A stretch of 64,000 bases of DNA from JBEKYD01 sp052148435 (GTDB lineage Bacteria > Acidobacteriota > Terriglobia > Bryobacterales > Bryobacteraceae), in NCBI GenBank assembly GCA_052148435.1, contig JBKQIF010000126.1, positions 5,010 to 69,009 on the forward strand. The letters run 5' to 3'. Shown in pieces: positions 49,790 to 60,713 of the stretch. The notes beneath the pieces are model-generated. The model did not search any database. It had not been told where the DNA came from and saw only the letters and a list, made by a program, of their open reading frames with translations. The first letter of the stretch is position 1; each line of letters opens with the position of its first letter. Position numbers and translations under genes: made by a program.

Positions 49790-51886
49790 CTACTTGCTGA
49801 TCCCCACCTGGCTCAGCAGCCACGCGTACTCGAAGGCGATATCGTGCAGCCTGTCATACCGCCCACTGGCCCCGCCGTGGCCCGCCGGGTCCATCTTGAT
49901 CTTGAGCAGCAGCGGATTGGAATCGGTCTTCAAGGTGCGCAGCCGGGCCACGTATTTGGCCGGCTCCCAGTACATCACCTGACTGTCGTTGAAACTGGTG
50001 GTCACCAGGATGGCCGGGTATGCGCGTTTCTCCAGGTTGTCGTAAGGGCTGTACGTCTTCATGTAATCGTACGCGGCCTTCTCGTTGGGATTGCCCCACT
50101 CCAGGTACTCGCCCACCGTCAGCGGCAGGGTGGCATCCATCATGGTGTTGATCACGTCCACAAACGGCACGGCGGCATGCACTGCTTTGAAGAGGTCCGG
50201 CCGCATGTTGACGACCGCACCCATCAGCAGGCCGCCGGCGCTGCCGCCTTCGATCACCAGGCGGTCCTTGGAGGTCCAATTCTTCTCGATCAGGAATTCG
50301 GCACAATCGATGAAGTCGAAAAACGTGTTTTTCTTCTTCATGAGCATGCCGTCTTCGCGCCACTTTTCGCCCATCTCATCGCCGCCGCGGATGTGCGCGA
50401 TGGCATAGGCCATACCGCGGTCGAGCAGGCTCACCCGGTTGCTGGAAAACGTGGCCGGCGTGCCAAAACCATAGCTGCCGTATCCATACAGGAAAAGCGG
50501 CCCCTTGCCGTCGCGCGCGAAGCCCTTCTTATACACAATCGAAACCGGCACTTTGACCCCGTCGCGGGCGGTGGCCCAGAGACGCTCGCTGACGTACTGC
50601 TTCGGGTCGTACCCGCCCAACACTTCCTGCTGTTTTCGCAGGGTCGATTTGCCGGTGCTCACGTCGTAGTCGAAAACGCTCGCCGGCGTAACGAGGCTCT
50701 GGTAGTTGTAGCGATAGGTGCGGGAATCGTAATCCGGCGTGCCGCCCGGGGAGACCGCATACACCGGTTCCGGATACGCGATTTCCTGCCACGCGCCGGT
50801 CTTGAAATCGTGGATCCGCAGGTGGTCCAGCGCAACGCCTTTCTCCACCAGTACCGCGAAGTCCCGGAACAAGTCGATATCCTGTATGCGCACGTTGTCG
50901 CGCTGCGCCACGAAGACCTTCCAGTTCTTGGGAGCCGGGTCGTTCACCGGCGCGGTCATCACGGCGAAATTGCGGCCGCTCTTGTTCGTCCGGATGTAGA
51001 ACAGCCCTTCGCGATGGTCCAGGTAATAACGGTGGCCCTTCTCGCGCGGCAGAAATACGGCGAAATTGTCCGCCGGCCTGTCGGCGCGCAGGTAGCGCAC
51101 TTCGGAGGTATCCTTGGCCTCGCTTTGCAGGAGAAGGTACTTCAGGTCGCGGGTTTTGTCGATACCGATATCATAGAGTTCATCCTTCTCGTTGTAGATT
51201 TCTTCGAACTTGGTGGTGCCCAGCACGTGGCGCCACAGCTTGTCGCTGCGTTTGGTGACGGCGTCCTCGGTCACCACAAAGAGGGTCTTGTTGTCCGCCG
51301 CCCAAGCCAGCGAAGTGACGCGATCGGTCGTGTCGGGCAGCGTCTGCCTCGTGCGCAGATCCTTCACGCGCAGAGCGTACTGGCGGAAGCCGGTGTGGTC
51401 GATGCTGTAGGCCGCCAGGTTCTGGTCGTCGCTCACCACAAAACCGCCCAGACCAACGAACTTCTTATCCTTGCCCAGTTCGTTGAGGTCGAGCAGCACC
51501 TCCTCGGGCGCCTCCATGGTTCCTTTGCGGCGGCACTGGATGGGGTACTGTTTGCCCTCTTCGGTGCGCGAATAGTACAGGTAGCCACGGCGCGGCGTGG
51601 GCACCGAGAGGTCCGTCTGTTTGATGCGTTCCAGCATCTCCTTGTAGAGCGCGTCGCCGAACGGCGCCAGGTCCTTGGTCATCGCAGCGGTGTAGGCGTT
51701 TTCCGCTTCCAGGTACTGGGTCACTTTGGGGTTGGACTTTTCGCGCAGCCAGAAATAGTCGTCGATCATGTTGGCTCCATGACGCACCTCGCGATGTTCG
51801 ACGCGCGGTGCCGTTGGCGGTGTCTGTGCAGTCAGCAGCGTGACTGAGACCAGTCCGAGCAGGACCGAGCGGCAGGAAGGCATCAT
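49790..51886 (-). CDS. S9A-family prolyl oligopeptidase (oligopeptidase B-like)
   Basis: The 698-residue peptidase has a signal peptide (CRSVLLGLVSVTLLTAQ), so it is probably periplasmic. A beta-propeller occupies about residues 75-400. The alpha/beta-hydrolase domain follows with VSLLDRGMAYAIAHIRGGDE. The catalytic triad is Ser in IEGGSAGGLLMG (near residue 540), Asp in TSFNDSQVMYW and His in DPAGHGGASG. Oligopeptidase B prefers basic residues at P1; specificity here is unproven. It stands alone, convergent with the reductase gene. Confidence 0.92.
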   Translation of the reverse strand: MMPSCRSVLLGLVSVTLLTAQTPPTAPRVEHREVRHGANMIDDYFWLREKSNPKVTQYLEAENAYTAAMTKDLAPFGDALYKEMLERIKQTDLSVPTPRRGYLYYSRTEEGKQYPIQCRRKGTMEAPEEVLLDLNELGKDKKFVGLGGFVVSDDQNLAAYSIDHTGFRQYALRVKDLRTRQTLPDTTDRVTSLAWAADNKTLFVVTEDAVTKRSDKLWRHVLGTTKFEEIYNEKDELYDIGIDKTRDLKYLLLQSEAKDTSEVRYLRADRPADNFAVFLPREKGHRYYLDHREGLFYIRTNKSGRNFAVMTAPVNDPAPKNWKVFVAQRDNVRIQDIDLFRDFAVLVEKGVALDHLRIHDFKTGAWQEIAYPEPVYAVSPGGTPDYDSRTYRYNYQSLVTPASVFDYDVSTGKSTLRKQQEVLGGYDPKQYVSERLWATARDGVKVPVSIVYKKGFARDGKGPLFLYGYGSYGFGTPATFSSNRVSLLDRGMAYAIAHIRGGDEMGEKWREDGMLMKKKNTFFDFIDCAEFLIEKNWTSKDRLVIEGGSAGGLLMGAVVNMRPDLFKAVHAAVPFVDVINTMMDATLPLTVGEYLEWGNPNEKAAYDYMKTYSPYDNLEKRAYPAILVTTSFNDSQVMYWEPAKYVARLRTLKTDSNPLLLKIKMDPAGHGGASGRYDRLHDIAFEYAWLLSQVGISK

Positions 51887-52373
51887 GCGGCTTAGAATAC
51901 TGCGGTCAGATCAGCGCTGCAAGTGCACTCCCGCACTCCCGCAGTCTTATTACCGTGGCGTCGCGCAATTGGGCAATACGGCACCTGGGATGTCCCTGCG
52001 CACCTCGCGCTGCCTGGCGAGATCAATGCGACACCGGGAACAGGGGCACAAGTTACACCGCCAAACCATCACTTCGCCCCTTGACTATGGCCAAATTTTG
52101 AGCTTCAATTTGGAAAGCCGATCAATGCCATAGGAACGTCTGCTTAATTGCCAAACCCTCAAGCCACCAGCCATCCGCGGCGAATAAGCTGCGCGGCACG
52201 ATATCCCCTAATATCGGCAACTTCGCCACGGCCAAGCCCACGTTCGAGGTCACCTCGCCGAGTCGCCAACCAGCAAGCTTGGTTACGTCTTAATCGTGCC
52301 GAAGGGAGCGGCGCTCACGTCCAGACGCCCAGCCGCGCTCCCGGCAATCTGCTAGCGTAGTCAATCGAAGCCT
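51887..52373. other. Gene-free gap with hairpin and shared 16-mer
   Basis: No protein-like frame in 487 nt. CCAAATT-N9-AATTTGG forms a hairpin at 52091-52113 in a lower-GC patch. TATCCCCTAATATCGG at 52202-52217 matches 45078-45093 exactly. The patch differs in base composition from flanking genes and may be the residue of an inserted element. Confidence 0.45.
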
Positions 52374-53339
52374 ATGCGTACCCTCCTCATTCTTGTTTCT
52401 TTGCTGGCGGCGTGGCCAGCCTCTTCAGCCGATCGGGACTACAACGGCAGATGGGACATCACAACCGCAACCGGCATGCGGGCGTGGTGGCTCGAACTGA
52501 CGGGCGTCGGAACGACGAATCCCGCCGGCAAATTCGTGAGCGCTTATGGCGGCGACCTGAACAAGATCGATACCATCAGCGTTCAGAATGGCGAACTGCA
52601 CTTCACCATCCTGGCTCCCAAGCCGGATCCAGCCCGGCCGCGAAAGGCGAACCAAACCCCGCCCCGCAATTCGCTCTTCGTCGCGCGCCTCACCGGTGGA
52701 AAGCTGGAGGGCGCCTTGGAGTTGGAAGGCTCGGACAGACCACCCACCAAGTGGACGGGCGTCCGGGCGCCAGTGATCAAGGACAAGGACGACGGCACCT
52801 GGAAAAGGGGCCAGCCCATCGCGCTTTTCAATGGGAAGGACCTCACCGGCTGGAAGGCGCTGAACCCGGCCGTGCCCCTGACATGGACGGTTCACGACGG
52901 GATCTTGAGAAACGCGCCCCCGACCTCCGACATCCTGTCCGAGGAGAAGTTCTGGAATTTCGAGCTGCACGCGGATTTCCGCATCGTGGAACACTCCAAC
53001 AGCGGCATCGGCCTTCGCGGCCGCTATGAGATCCAGATCCTGGACGACTACGGCAAACCGCCCAACTCTCACGGCGCGGGCGCCCTCTATAGCCGCATCG
53101 TGCCCGCAGTCAACGCCAGCAAACCCGCCGGCGAGTGGCAGAGCTATGACATCCGCCTGGTGGGAAGAGATCTGACGGTGGTGTTCAACGGCAAGAAGGT
53201 CCTGGACAAGGTCGAGATCGAAGGGCTCACCGCCATCGCCACGAATTCCGATGAAGCCGAGCCTGGCCCGTTCATCGTTCAGGGCGATCACAGCTACGTG
53301 GAGATCAAGAGCTTCGTGGTGACCCCGCTGATTCACTGA
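52374..53339 (+). CDS. Exported DUF1080 (3-keto-disaccharide hydrolase-type) protein
   Basis: The 321-residue protein has a signal peptide (MRTLLILVSLLAAWPASSAD). An N-terminal beta-rich domain (about 22-135) is followed by a DUF1080 concanavalin-like domain (about 140-320): PIALFNGKDLTGWKALN, NFELHADFRIVEHSNSGIGL, RGRYEIQILDDYG and ALYSRIVPAVNASKPAGEWQ. Family members are recently linked to 3-keto-glucoside hydrolysis and are abundant in Planctomycetes and acidobacteria. It precedes a PIG-L deacetylase by 62 nt. Confidence 0.87.
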   Translation: MRTLLILVSLLAAWPASSADRDYNGRWDITTATGMRAWWLELTGVGTTNPAGKFVSAYGGDLNKIDTISVQNGELHFTILAPKPDPARPRKANQTPPRNSLFVARLTGGKLEGALELEGSDRPPTKWTGVRAPVIKDKDDGTWKRGQPIALFNGKDLTGWKALNPAVPLTWTVHDGILRNAPPTSDILSEEKFWNFELHADFRIVEHSNSGIGLRGRYEIQILDDYGKPPNSHGAGALYSRIVPAVNASKPAGEWQSYDIRLVGRDLTVVFNGKKVLDKVEIEGLTAIATNSDEAEPGPFIVQGDHSYVEIKSFVVTPLIH

Positions 53340-53401
53340 CCGGGGGCCTGGAGGGCCTCCGGCGCCGGCAGATGATTCACATCGGAAAGAGGAGGTTTAT
53401 C

Positions 53402-54304
53402 GTGTCAAAACGCAAGCTTGAGTCCATTCCGGTCCTTTTGCTGGCGGTGGTTTGGTGCGGTTTGGCGGTTCCAAGGCTCGTGATGGGGCAGGCGCAAGAG
53501 ACGAAGCTTCGGGTAATAGCCTTCGGCGCGCACCCGGACGACTGTGACGGCAAATTCGGCGGCACGGCCGCCAAGTTCGCCCAAGCGGGGCACGCCGTCA
53601 AATTCGTCTCGGTCACCAACGGCGATGCCGGTCACCAGAGCGAGGGCGGCGCGGCGCTGGCCAAACGCCGGTATGCGGAGGCCCAGGAGTCAGCCCGCCG
53701 GCTGGGGATCGCCGAATACCAGGTGCTGGACAACCACGACGGCGAGCTGACGCCCTCACTGGACGTGCGTAAGCAGATCATCCGTGCCATCCGCCAGTGG
53801 AACGCAGACCTGGTGCTGGCTCCGCGGCCCAACGACTACCATCCCGATCACCGCTACACGGGCGTGCTGGTCGAGGATGCCGCGTACATGGTGGTGGTGC
53901 CGAACGTGGTTTCGGACACCCCGGCCTTGCGCAAGAACCCCATATTCCTCTATTTTGAGGACAACTTCCAGAAGCCGGCCCCTTTCCGCCCCGACGTGGC
54001 AGTCTCGATAGATGATGTCTGGGAAACCAAGATCAACGGTCTGGACGCTCAGGTTTCACAGGTTTATGAGTGGCTACCATGGGTGGACGGCCGCCTGGAC
54101 CAGGTGCCCCAGGACCCTATTGCGCGTAAGCAATGGCTTGCCGGGTCTCGCTCGGGACACATCAACTCGGCGTTGCGGGCCGCGCTGGAGAAGCGCTACG
54201 GTGCGGAGCAGGCCCGCCAGATCCGGCATGCGGAAGCTTTCGAACTGTGCGAGTACGGCCGCCAGCCGAACGTGGCTGACTTGCAAAAGCTGTTTCCAAA
54301 GTAG
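53402..54304 (+). CDS. Exported PIG-L family deacetylase, GTG start
   Basis: The 300-residue protein has a signal peptide (KLESIPVLLLAVVWCGLAVP) and the LmbE/PIG-L zinc site: AFGAHPDDCDGKFGGTAAKF near residue 45 with the HPDD motif and the third ligand in NDYHPDHRYTG near residue 145. Family enzymes deacetylate GlcNAc-type groups. GTG 53402 was preferred because GGAGG at 53391-53395 is 6 nt upstream; an ATG at 53372 lacks a site. A perfect palindrome directly follows the stop. Confidence 0.88.
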   Translation: MSKRKLESIPVLLLAVVWCGLAVPRLVMGQAQETKLRVIAFGAHPDDCDGKFGGTAAKFAQAGHAVKFVSVTNGDAGHQSEGGAALAKRRYAEAQESARRLGIAEYQVLDNHDGELTPSLDVRKQIIRAIRQWNADLVLAPRPNDYHPDHRYTGVLVEDAAYMVVVPNVVSDTPALRKNPIFLYFEDNFQKPAPFRPDVAVSIDDVWETKINGLDAQVSQVYEWLPWVDGRLDQVPQDPIARKQWLAGSRSGHINSALRAALEKRYGAEQARQIRHAEAFELCEYGRQPNVADLQKLFPK

Positions 54305-54320
54305 CGGCAGCCGGCTGCCG
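54305..54320 (+). terminator. Perfect palindrome after the PIG-L gene
   Basis: CGGCAGCCGGCTGCCG begins on the first base after the stop codon. A 6-bp stem with a 4-nt loop is possible. There is no T-run. It lies at the boundary between intact genes and IS66 remains. Confidence 0.45.
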
Positions 54321-54374
54321 AGCACCCATATGATAAGCGAGGCTCCGGGTTTCAGCGTTGTAGTGCGGGATACC

Positions 54375-54895
54375 TTGCCCGCTGCTTCAGCACATCGCCG
54401 ATGTTCTCGCCCGCATGCTGGCGCCCGGTGAAGTACAACGCGATCTTCAAGCCCAGCCTGGTCGAAACGATGCCGCTGGTGAATCCACGTTGTTGAGAAA
54501 CACCCGCGCAACAGATAGGCGATCGCCTTGCCCAGGCCGGAGTTGGGCTCCGTCTTCCGCTCAGCGAGCTGCGCCTCCAGCCAACCGTGCAGTTTCTCCA
54601 TCACCGGACCGCTGCGTTCCTGGTGAAACCGCAACCGCTCCTCCGCTGTCAGGCCATCCTCGCGCGCTTCCGCATCGTACCGGTACACCTCGCCCAGCAT
54701 CTCCAGCACGTGCCGGCACTCCTCGGGAAAGTTCTGAACGAGTTCCACAAACTGGCGCCTTCCATGCGCCAGACAGGTCGCCACCAGAATCTCCACTCCG
54801 CTGGGCAGCTTAGGCACGTTCCGCGACAGCGCATCGCACATCTGGATCACCGGGCGAATGCGCTCCCGCAAGCCGTCGGAGCGCAGGTCAGTCAT
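54375..54895 (-). pseudogene. Scrambled IS66-family transposase remains
   Basis: Reading on the minus strand, segment A (about 54847-54509) encodes IQMCDALSRNVPKLPSGVEI, VATCLAHGRRQFVELVQNFP and GLGKAIAYLL, the central IS66 TnpC catalytic region. Segment B (about 54483-54375), in another frame, encodes FTSGIVSTRLGLKIALYFTG and RQHAGENIGDVLKQRA. In an intact IS66 protein segment B lies before segment A, yet here it follows it. The copy is thus rearranged or built from two insertions. No terminal repeats or accessory tnpA/tnpB were seen. Confidence 0.8.
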
Positions 54896-54898
54896 CCT

Positions 54899-55098
54899 GG
54901 CCGCCAAGTGATCTCTTTGTCCGGAGACGGTGGATCTGCTCTCCCTCCGCCAGTTGCGGTTGCCGGTCAAGAGGATCGTCTTCAACAACAGCTCGCTGGC
55001 CTTCGTTGAATTGGAAATGAAGGCCGCCGGCATTCTCGATTTTGGAACCGACTTGCATAACCCAGATTTCGCAAAAATGGCCGAGGCTGCCGGAAAGC
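54899..55098 (+). pseudogene. Fragment of pyruvate oxidase/dehydrogenase (PoxB-like)
   Basis: The frame begins RQVISLSGDGG (TPP-binding motif start). A short deletion of about 20 nt breaks the frame, and a second frame continues LLSLRQLRLPVKRIVFNNSS, then LAFVELEMKAAGILDFGTDL and HNPDFAKMAEAAG. This is the TPP-binding GDG...NN region of PoxB-type enzymes (about 570 residues), of which about 65 residues survive. It lies between two IS66 fragments of opposite orientation. Confidence 0.75.
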
Positions 55099-55108
55099 CT
55101 TCACGACG

Positions 55109-55225
55109 TTTCTCCGAGAAGCCGGAGCCCTATTAGACAATAACCTTGCGAAAGAGCATTGAAACGGGTGCCCTTCACCGGAAGAACGCGTTGTTCTACA
55201 GGACGCTGCATGGCGCAAGGTACAG
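55109..55225 (+). pseudogene. C-terminal fragment of an IS66 transposase
   Basis: On the plus strand, FLREAGALLDNNLAKEH reads up to a stop, then another frame gives LHRKNALFYRTLHGAR. These are the conserved DDE-end motifs (LDNN, RKNxLFxxxxxGAR) of IS66 TnpC. The orientation is opposite to the larger IS66 fragment at 54375-54895. It directly abuts the poxB fragment and ends about 100 nt before mgtA. Confidence 0.75.
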
Positions 55226-55326
55226 AATCTGCACTGAACACGACAGTTGTTGCAGGTCGAACCTCGGCGGCGCGCGCGGGAGTGCCAAGTCCAGACAGCA
55301 TGTAGAATTCAAGGGAGAGGTTGCGC

Positions 55327-57870
55327 ATGAACCAACCAGACAAGACGCTGGACCGCTTCTGGGATATGCCCCAGCGGGACCTGCTCGCGCTCCTTCAAGC
55401 AACTCCAGCCGGGCTGACTTCCGACGAGGCCAAACAGCGGCTGCGTCAGCATGGCCCGAACAGCCTGGTAGGGGAGTCCCGCTTCGCGCCCCTGCTCGGC
55501 TTTCTGGCCTTTTTTGCCAATCCCCTGGTTCTCATTCTTCTGGCGGCCAGCGCCATTTCGATCGTGCTGGGCGATCACGTTGGCGGCACCATCATCATCG
55601 CCATAGTCCTGCTCAGCGTCGTCGTGAACTTTTACATGGAGTTTCAGGCTCGACATGCGGTGGAGGACATTCGCAAGCAGGTGGCTACCACCGCCTCGGT
55701 TTTACGCGACGGCCACGAACTGGAGCTGCCGGTCGCGGAGCTGGTCCCCGGAGATATCATCCGGCTCAACGCCGGGGACCTGGCGCCAGCCGACGCCCGT
55801 TTATTGGACAGCAAGGACCTGCACGTGCGCGAGTCCGCGCTCACGGGAGAGTCTTTGCCCGTCGACAAGGCGGCGAGCGATCTTCCGGCGGGACAACACA
55901 CCATTGCCGACGCCAGCAACAGCCTTTTCCTGGGGACTGCCATGCAGACGGGAATCGGCACCGCGGTCATCGTTCGCACCGGCAAGGACACGGCCTTCGG
56001 CGCCATCGCCCAACGGCTGGCCATGCGGCCGCCGGAGACCGAATTCGGCCGCGGCATTCGCCACTTCGGGTTGATGATCACGCGCGTGATGATGCTGTTG
56101 GTGCTCTTCGTCCTGCTGGTGAACATCGTCTTACATCGCCCGCTGCTGGAATCGTTCTTGTTCTCTGTCGCGCTGGCCGTCGGGATGACGCCGGAGATGA
56201 TGCCGATGATCATCACGATCTCGCTGGCGCAGGGTGCGCGCCGGATGGCCAGGAAAAAGGTTCTGGTCAAGCAGCTTACGGCCATCGAGGACTTCGGCAG
56301 CGTGGAGATTCTGTGCAGCGATAAGACCGGCACCCTCACCGAAGGCGAGATCGCGCTGGACCGGCACGTGGACGTCGAGGGCCGGGACAACGACGACGTT
56401 CTCCGGTTCGTCTACCTGAACAGTTACTTTCAAACCGGCATCAAGAGCCCGCTGGACGATGCCATCCTGAAGTATCAGCGCCCCGCCATTACGGAGTATG
56501 AGAAGGTGGACGAGATCCCTTTCGACTTCAACCGCAAGCGCCTTTCCGTGGTGGTGCGCCGCGGCGGCGAGGACCTTCTCATTACCAAGGGCGAGGCGGA
56601 AAGCGTTTTCGCCATCTGCGCCACCGTCACCATTGAAGGGGCTCCCCAACCGTTCGACGAAAGCCGGCGAGCCCAGGCGGCGGAGACCTTGAAAAAGTTG
56701 AGCGCCGACGGGTACCGCGCCCTGGGAGTCGCAGTCCGGAAGGTAGAGAAGCAGGATGCTTATGCGCTGGCCGCCGAGCGGGAGATGACCCTGGCCGGGT
56801 TCGCGGCATTCCTCGACCCGCCCAAGGAGGGGATTGTCGCGGTTCTCGAAGCGCTCAAGAAGAACGGCGTGTCCGTGGTCATCATGACCGGCGACAATCA
56901 GTACGTGACGCAGAAGGTGGCCCACGATGTCGGCCTCCCTACCGACCGCATTGTCACCGGCGACCAGCTGGACACCATGGACGATGCCGCCCTGGCTTAC
57001 CAGGCCGAGCACGGCGCCATATTCGCCCGTGTGTCTCCCGAACAAAAGAACCGGGTAATCCTGGGTCTGAAGGCCCGCGGGCTCGTCGTTGGGTACATCG
57101 GCGACGGCATCAACGACGCTCCCTCGCTGCACACCGCGGACGTCGGCATTTCCGTAATGAATGGCGTGGATGTGGCCAAAGACGCCGCCAAGATCATCCT
57201 GCTGGAGAAGGACTTGGCGGTCTTGAACGATGGGGTAATGGAAGGGCGGCGGTGCTTCGCCAACATCATGAAGTACATCATCATGGGCACCAGCTCCAAC
57301 TTCGGCAATATGTTCAGCATGGCCGCGGCATCCCTCTTTCTGAAATTCCTGCCCATGTTGCCGACTCAAATCCTGCTGAACAATTTCCTTTACGACACCT
57401 CGCAGATCGCGGTCCCCGGCGACAATGTCGATCCGGCCCTGCAGCACAAGCCCAAGCGGTGGCAAATCGGGTTCATTCGCCAGTTTATGACGATCATCGG
57501 CCCCATCAGTTCCATCTACGATTTCCTCACTTTTGGCGTCCTCCTCTGGATGTTCCACGCTGCCACCAACGCGCCGCTGTTCCGGACCGGGTGGTTCGTC
57601 GAATCGCTCGCTACACAGACGCTGGTGGTGTTTGTGATCCGGACGGCGGGCAACCCGTTCAAGAGCCGTCCGAGCGGGCAGTTGCTGATAAGTGTAGTGG
57701 CCATCACCGTCGTTGGCGCCGTGCTGCCGTACACGCCCCTCGGCCCCTTGCTCGGGTTTACCCCATTACCGCTGTCGTTGCTGGGTGCGATCTCGCTGCT
57801 TGGCCTGACATACCTGTTTTTGGTGCAAGCCGTCAAGACCTGGTTCTATCGCCGGCATGCATTGCTCTGA
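55327..57870 (+). CDS. mgtA: Mg2+-importing P-type ATPase, MgtA/MgtB-like
   Basis: The 847-residue P3B-type ATPase has the actuator motif ALTGESLPVDKAAS near residue 175, the phosphorylation site ILCSDKTGTLTEGEIALD near residue 335, the hinge TGDNQYVTQKVAHDVGL, and GDGINDAPSLHTADVGISV near residue 593. About ten helices are present, with NPLVLILLAASAISIVLGDH and VALAVGMTPEMMPMIITISL (the PExxP-like M4 segment) typical of MgtA. It imports Mg2+. ATG 55327 was preferred over TTG 55321; GGAGAGG lies upstream. No mgt leader was recognised. Confidence 0.93.
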   Translation: MNQPDKTLDRFWDMPQRDLLALLQATPAGLTSDEAKQRLRQHGPNSLVGESRFAPLLGFLAFFANPLVLILLAASAISIVLGDHVGGTIIIAIVLLSVVVNFYMEFQARHAVEDIRKQVATTASVLRDGHELELPVAELVPGDIIRLNAGDLAPADARLLDSKDLHVRESALTGESLPVDKAASDLPAGQHTIADASNSLFLGTAMQTGIGTAVIVRTGKDTAFGAIAQRLAMRPPETEFGRGIRHFGLMITRVMMLLVLFVLLVNIVLHRPLLESFLFSVALAVGMTPEMMPMIITISLAQGARRMARKKVLVKQLTAIEDFGSVEILCSDKTGTLTEGEIALDRHVDVEGRDNDDVLRFVYLNSYFQTGIKSPLDDAILKYQRPAITEYEKVDEIPFDFNRKRLSVVVRRGGEDLLITKGEAESVFAICATVTIEGAPQPFDESRRAQAAETLKKLSADGYRALGVAVRKVEKQDAYALAAEREMTLAGFAAFLDPPKEGIVAVLEALKKNGVSVVIMTGDNQYVTQKVAHDVGLPTDRIVTGDQLDTMDDAALAYQAEHGAIFARVSPEQKNRVILGLKARGLVVGYIGDGINDAPSLHTADVGISVMNGVDVAKDAAKIILLEKDLAVLNDGVMEGRRCFANIMKYIIMGTSSNFGNMFSMAAASLFLKFLPMLPTQILLNNFLYDTSQIAVPGDNVDPALQHKPKRWQIGFIRQFMTIIGPISSIYDFLTFGVLLWMFHAATNAPLFRTGWFVESLATQTLVVFVIRTAGNPFKSRPSGQLLISVVAITVVGAVLPYTPLGPLLGFTPLPLSLLGAISLLGLTYLFLVQAVKTWFYRRHALL

Positions 57871-58097
57871 CACGCACGGCGCGGTACGTGCGCCGAACCG
57901 GTGTGCGTCCGGTACCGCAAGCACGTAGCAGCGAATGGTGGCTACTGCGACTGCCCGCCCGCGGCTGGAGCGATTCCGGCGCGCGGGATGCGCAAATCAC
58001 CCCGAGCGCCGGGGGAGCGCATTTGGGAGCGGGGCTGTTCAACGCCGCTGTTCAACGCCGTTTGACACTCGATTCTGAAGTGTATAAACTCTCACTG
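57871..58097. other. Intergenic region, nothing seen
   Basis: This 227-nt gap shows no gene. Short GC-rich inverted bits (GGCGC/GCGCC) lie just after mgtA and may end its transcript. Confidence 0.4.
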
Positions 58098-59297
<1,200 letters not shown>

Positions 59298-59588
59298 GCG
59301 CGTAGTTCGTTTGGCTTGAACCACGCGATTTCTTTCACTACCGCGATTCCCTCACCGCCCGATCGCGCACGGTTGGTCGTCGAGGTGCTCCCGCGCGCGA
59401 ACGCTGGGGGTGGGGGGAGGAGGGGGTAAAATCGGGACATTTGGGCGCCTCCGGACGCGATGAGTGCGTGCTGGCGGGCTTACGGTAGCCGCGGACTTGG
59501 CCATACCGTAACTTTGCGGCCGTTGCAGACAGACACATGAAGACACGCAGAGGAAGATTTTGGCTGACGCCGACAAGATCGACGGCAA
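59298..59588. other. Convergent gap, nothing clear
   Basis: This 291-nt gap lies between convergent genes. A G-run of GGGGGTGGGGGGAGG type at about 59404-59425 is the only notable feature and could form a G-quadruplex. Confidence 0.35.
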
Positions 59589-60713
59589 TCAGAGGGGCGG
59601 CTTCGGGACGTTCACGTGCAGCACGTCGCGCAGATAATTGATGTTGACGGCGAGATTGTCCTGGATGCTGCCGGTGCCGTCGTGCGGCCGCGGCGGGTCG
59701 AGATCGTACACGACCCATCCTTTGAAGTTTCGATCGCGCAATACCTTGAAGATCGCCGGAAAGTCTACGCCACCCGCGCCTAAGTTGTGGTAGAGGCTCG
59801 CCTGATGGTGCTCCGCCTGCGTCGGCGTCGACGTGTTCGCGCGATATTTGGGGTAGGTATCCTTGAGATGGACTTCCGCGATCCGCGGAAAGTAGTCGCT
59901 GATGAGTTTGACCGGGGCCGTGCCGCCCAGGGTCAAATGCGCGGTATCCGCTGTCAGCCAGACATATTTCGGATCGGTCAGCGACAACACCGTGCGGATT
60001 TCATGCTCGCGTTCCATCGGTCCCCAAATATGGGGATGGGGAGCCAGCCTGACCCCGAAGGCTATCGTCTGTCTGCCGATCTCGTTGAGTGTATCGGCCA
60101 ACCTCTTGAGCTGATCCTGGTTCGGGCCGCCTTCCGGGCGGCTACCCATATTACTCTTCCAATGGTCGCAGCCGCAAGGCGCAAGAAAATCGCGCGCGAA
60201 GCTCACCATTTCAGTGATCAGTTCAGTATTTCCATCCACCTCAAGCCAGGGACTCGCCCCACCTCGGCCGCCACCTCCGCGACCGCCAGTGGCACTCAGA
60301 GCCACGCCCTGAGCGGGTGGGCGCCGCGCGAGCGGCAAATCGCCTACGTCGATCAAGGTGATGCCTGCGGCGTCGCACATTTGCTTGAGCGCGAGCGGTT
60401 TGCCCAAGAACTGCACGGCTTGCCCGGAGTACGGCTCGATACCCTGCAAACCGAAACGGGCCGTATCCGAGATGATCTGCTGCGTATCGGTCGACATCCG
60501 CAAGTTGCCGTTCGGCCAATCGCCCCACAGCGAGCCGGTGATCCCGTAGCGGATGTTCGGATCGACCGGATCGAGGGATTTGGAAGATACTCCCCACGCT
60601 GCGGTCGATCTGAGCACAGCCGCCGCGCCCGCCATGCCGGAAAACCTCACGGCAGAACAGACAAATTCCCTTCTTTTAAGACGGTAATCGGTGGTGTCAA
60701 GGGACATGCGCAT
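59589..60713 (-). CDS. Exported sugar-phosphate isomerase/epimerase-like TIM barrel
   Basis: The 374-residue protein starts with an RR-containing signal-like region (LKRREFVCSAVRFSGMAGAA). The AP-endonuclease-2/xylose isomerase-type barrel has GITGSLWGDWPNGNLRMSTD near residue 58, APHPHIWGPMEREHE, WLTADTAHLTLGG near 253, IAEVHLKDTYP near 277 and GAGGVDFPAIFKVLRD near 320. A Gly/Arg-rich loop (GGRGGGGRGG) lies near 150. Metal-dependent isomerisation is likely; the sugar is unknown. ATG 60707 is an alternative start. Confidence 0.83.
   Translation of the reverse strand: MRMSLDTTDYRLKRREFVCSAVRFSGMAGAAAVLRSTAAWGVSSKSLDPVDPNIRYGITGSLWGDWPNGNLRMSTDTQQIISDTARFGLQGIEPYSGQAVQFLGKPLALKQMCDAAGITLIDVGDLPLARRPPAQGVALSATGGRGGGGRGGASPWLEVDGNTELITEMVSFARDFLAPCGCDHWKSNMGSRPEGGPNQDQLKRLADTLNEIGRQTIAFGVRLAPHPHIWGPMEREHEIRTVLSLTDPKYVWLTADTAHLTLGGTAPVKLISDYFPRIAEVHLKDTYPKYRANTSTPTQAEHHQASLYHNLGAGGVDFPAIFKVLRDRNFKGWVVYDLDPPRPHDGTGSIQDNLAVNINYLRDVLHVNVPKPPL

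Noticed and set aside
49649..51847. Plus-strand frame of 732 codons opposite the S9 peptidase
   Set aside because: It is antisense to a peptidase with a full catalytic triad and shows no motif of its own.
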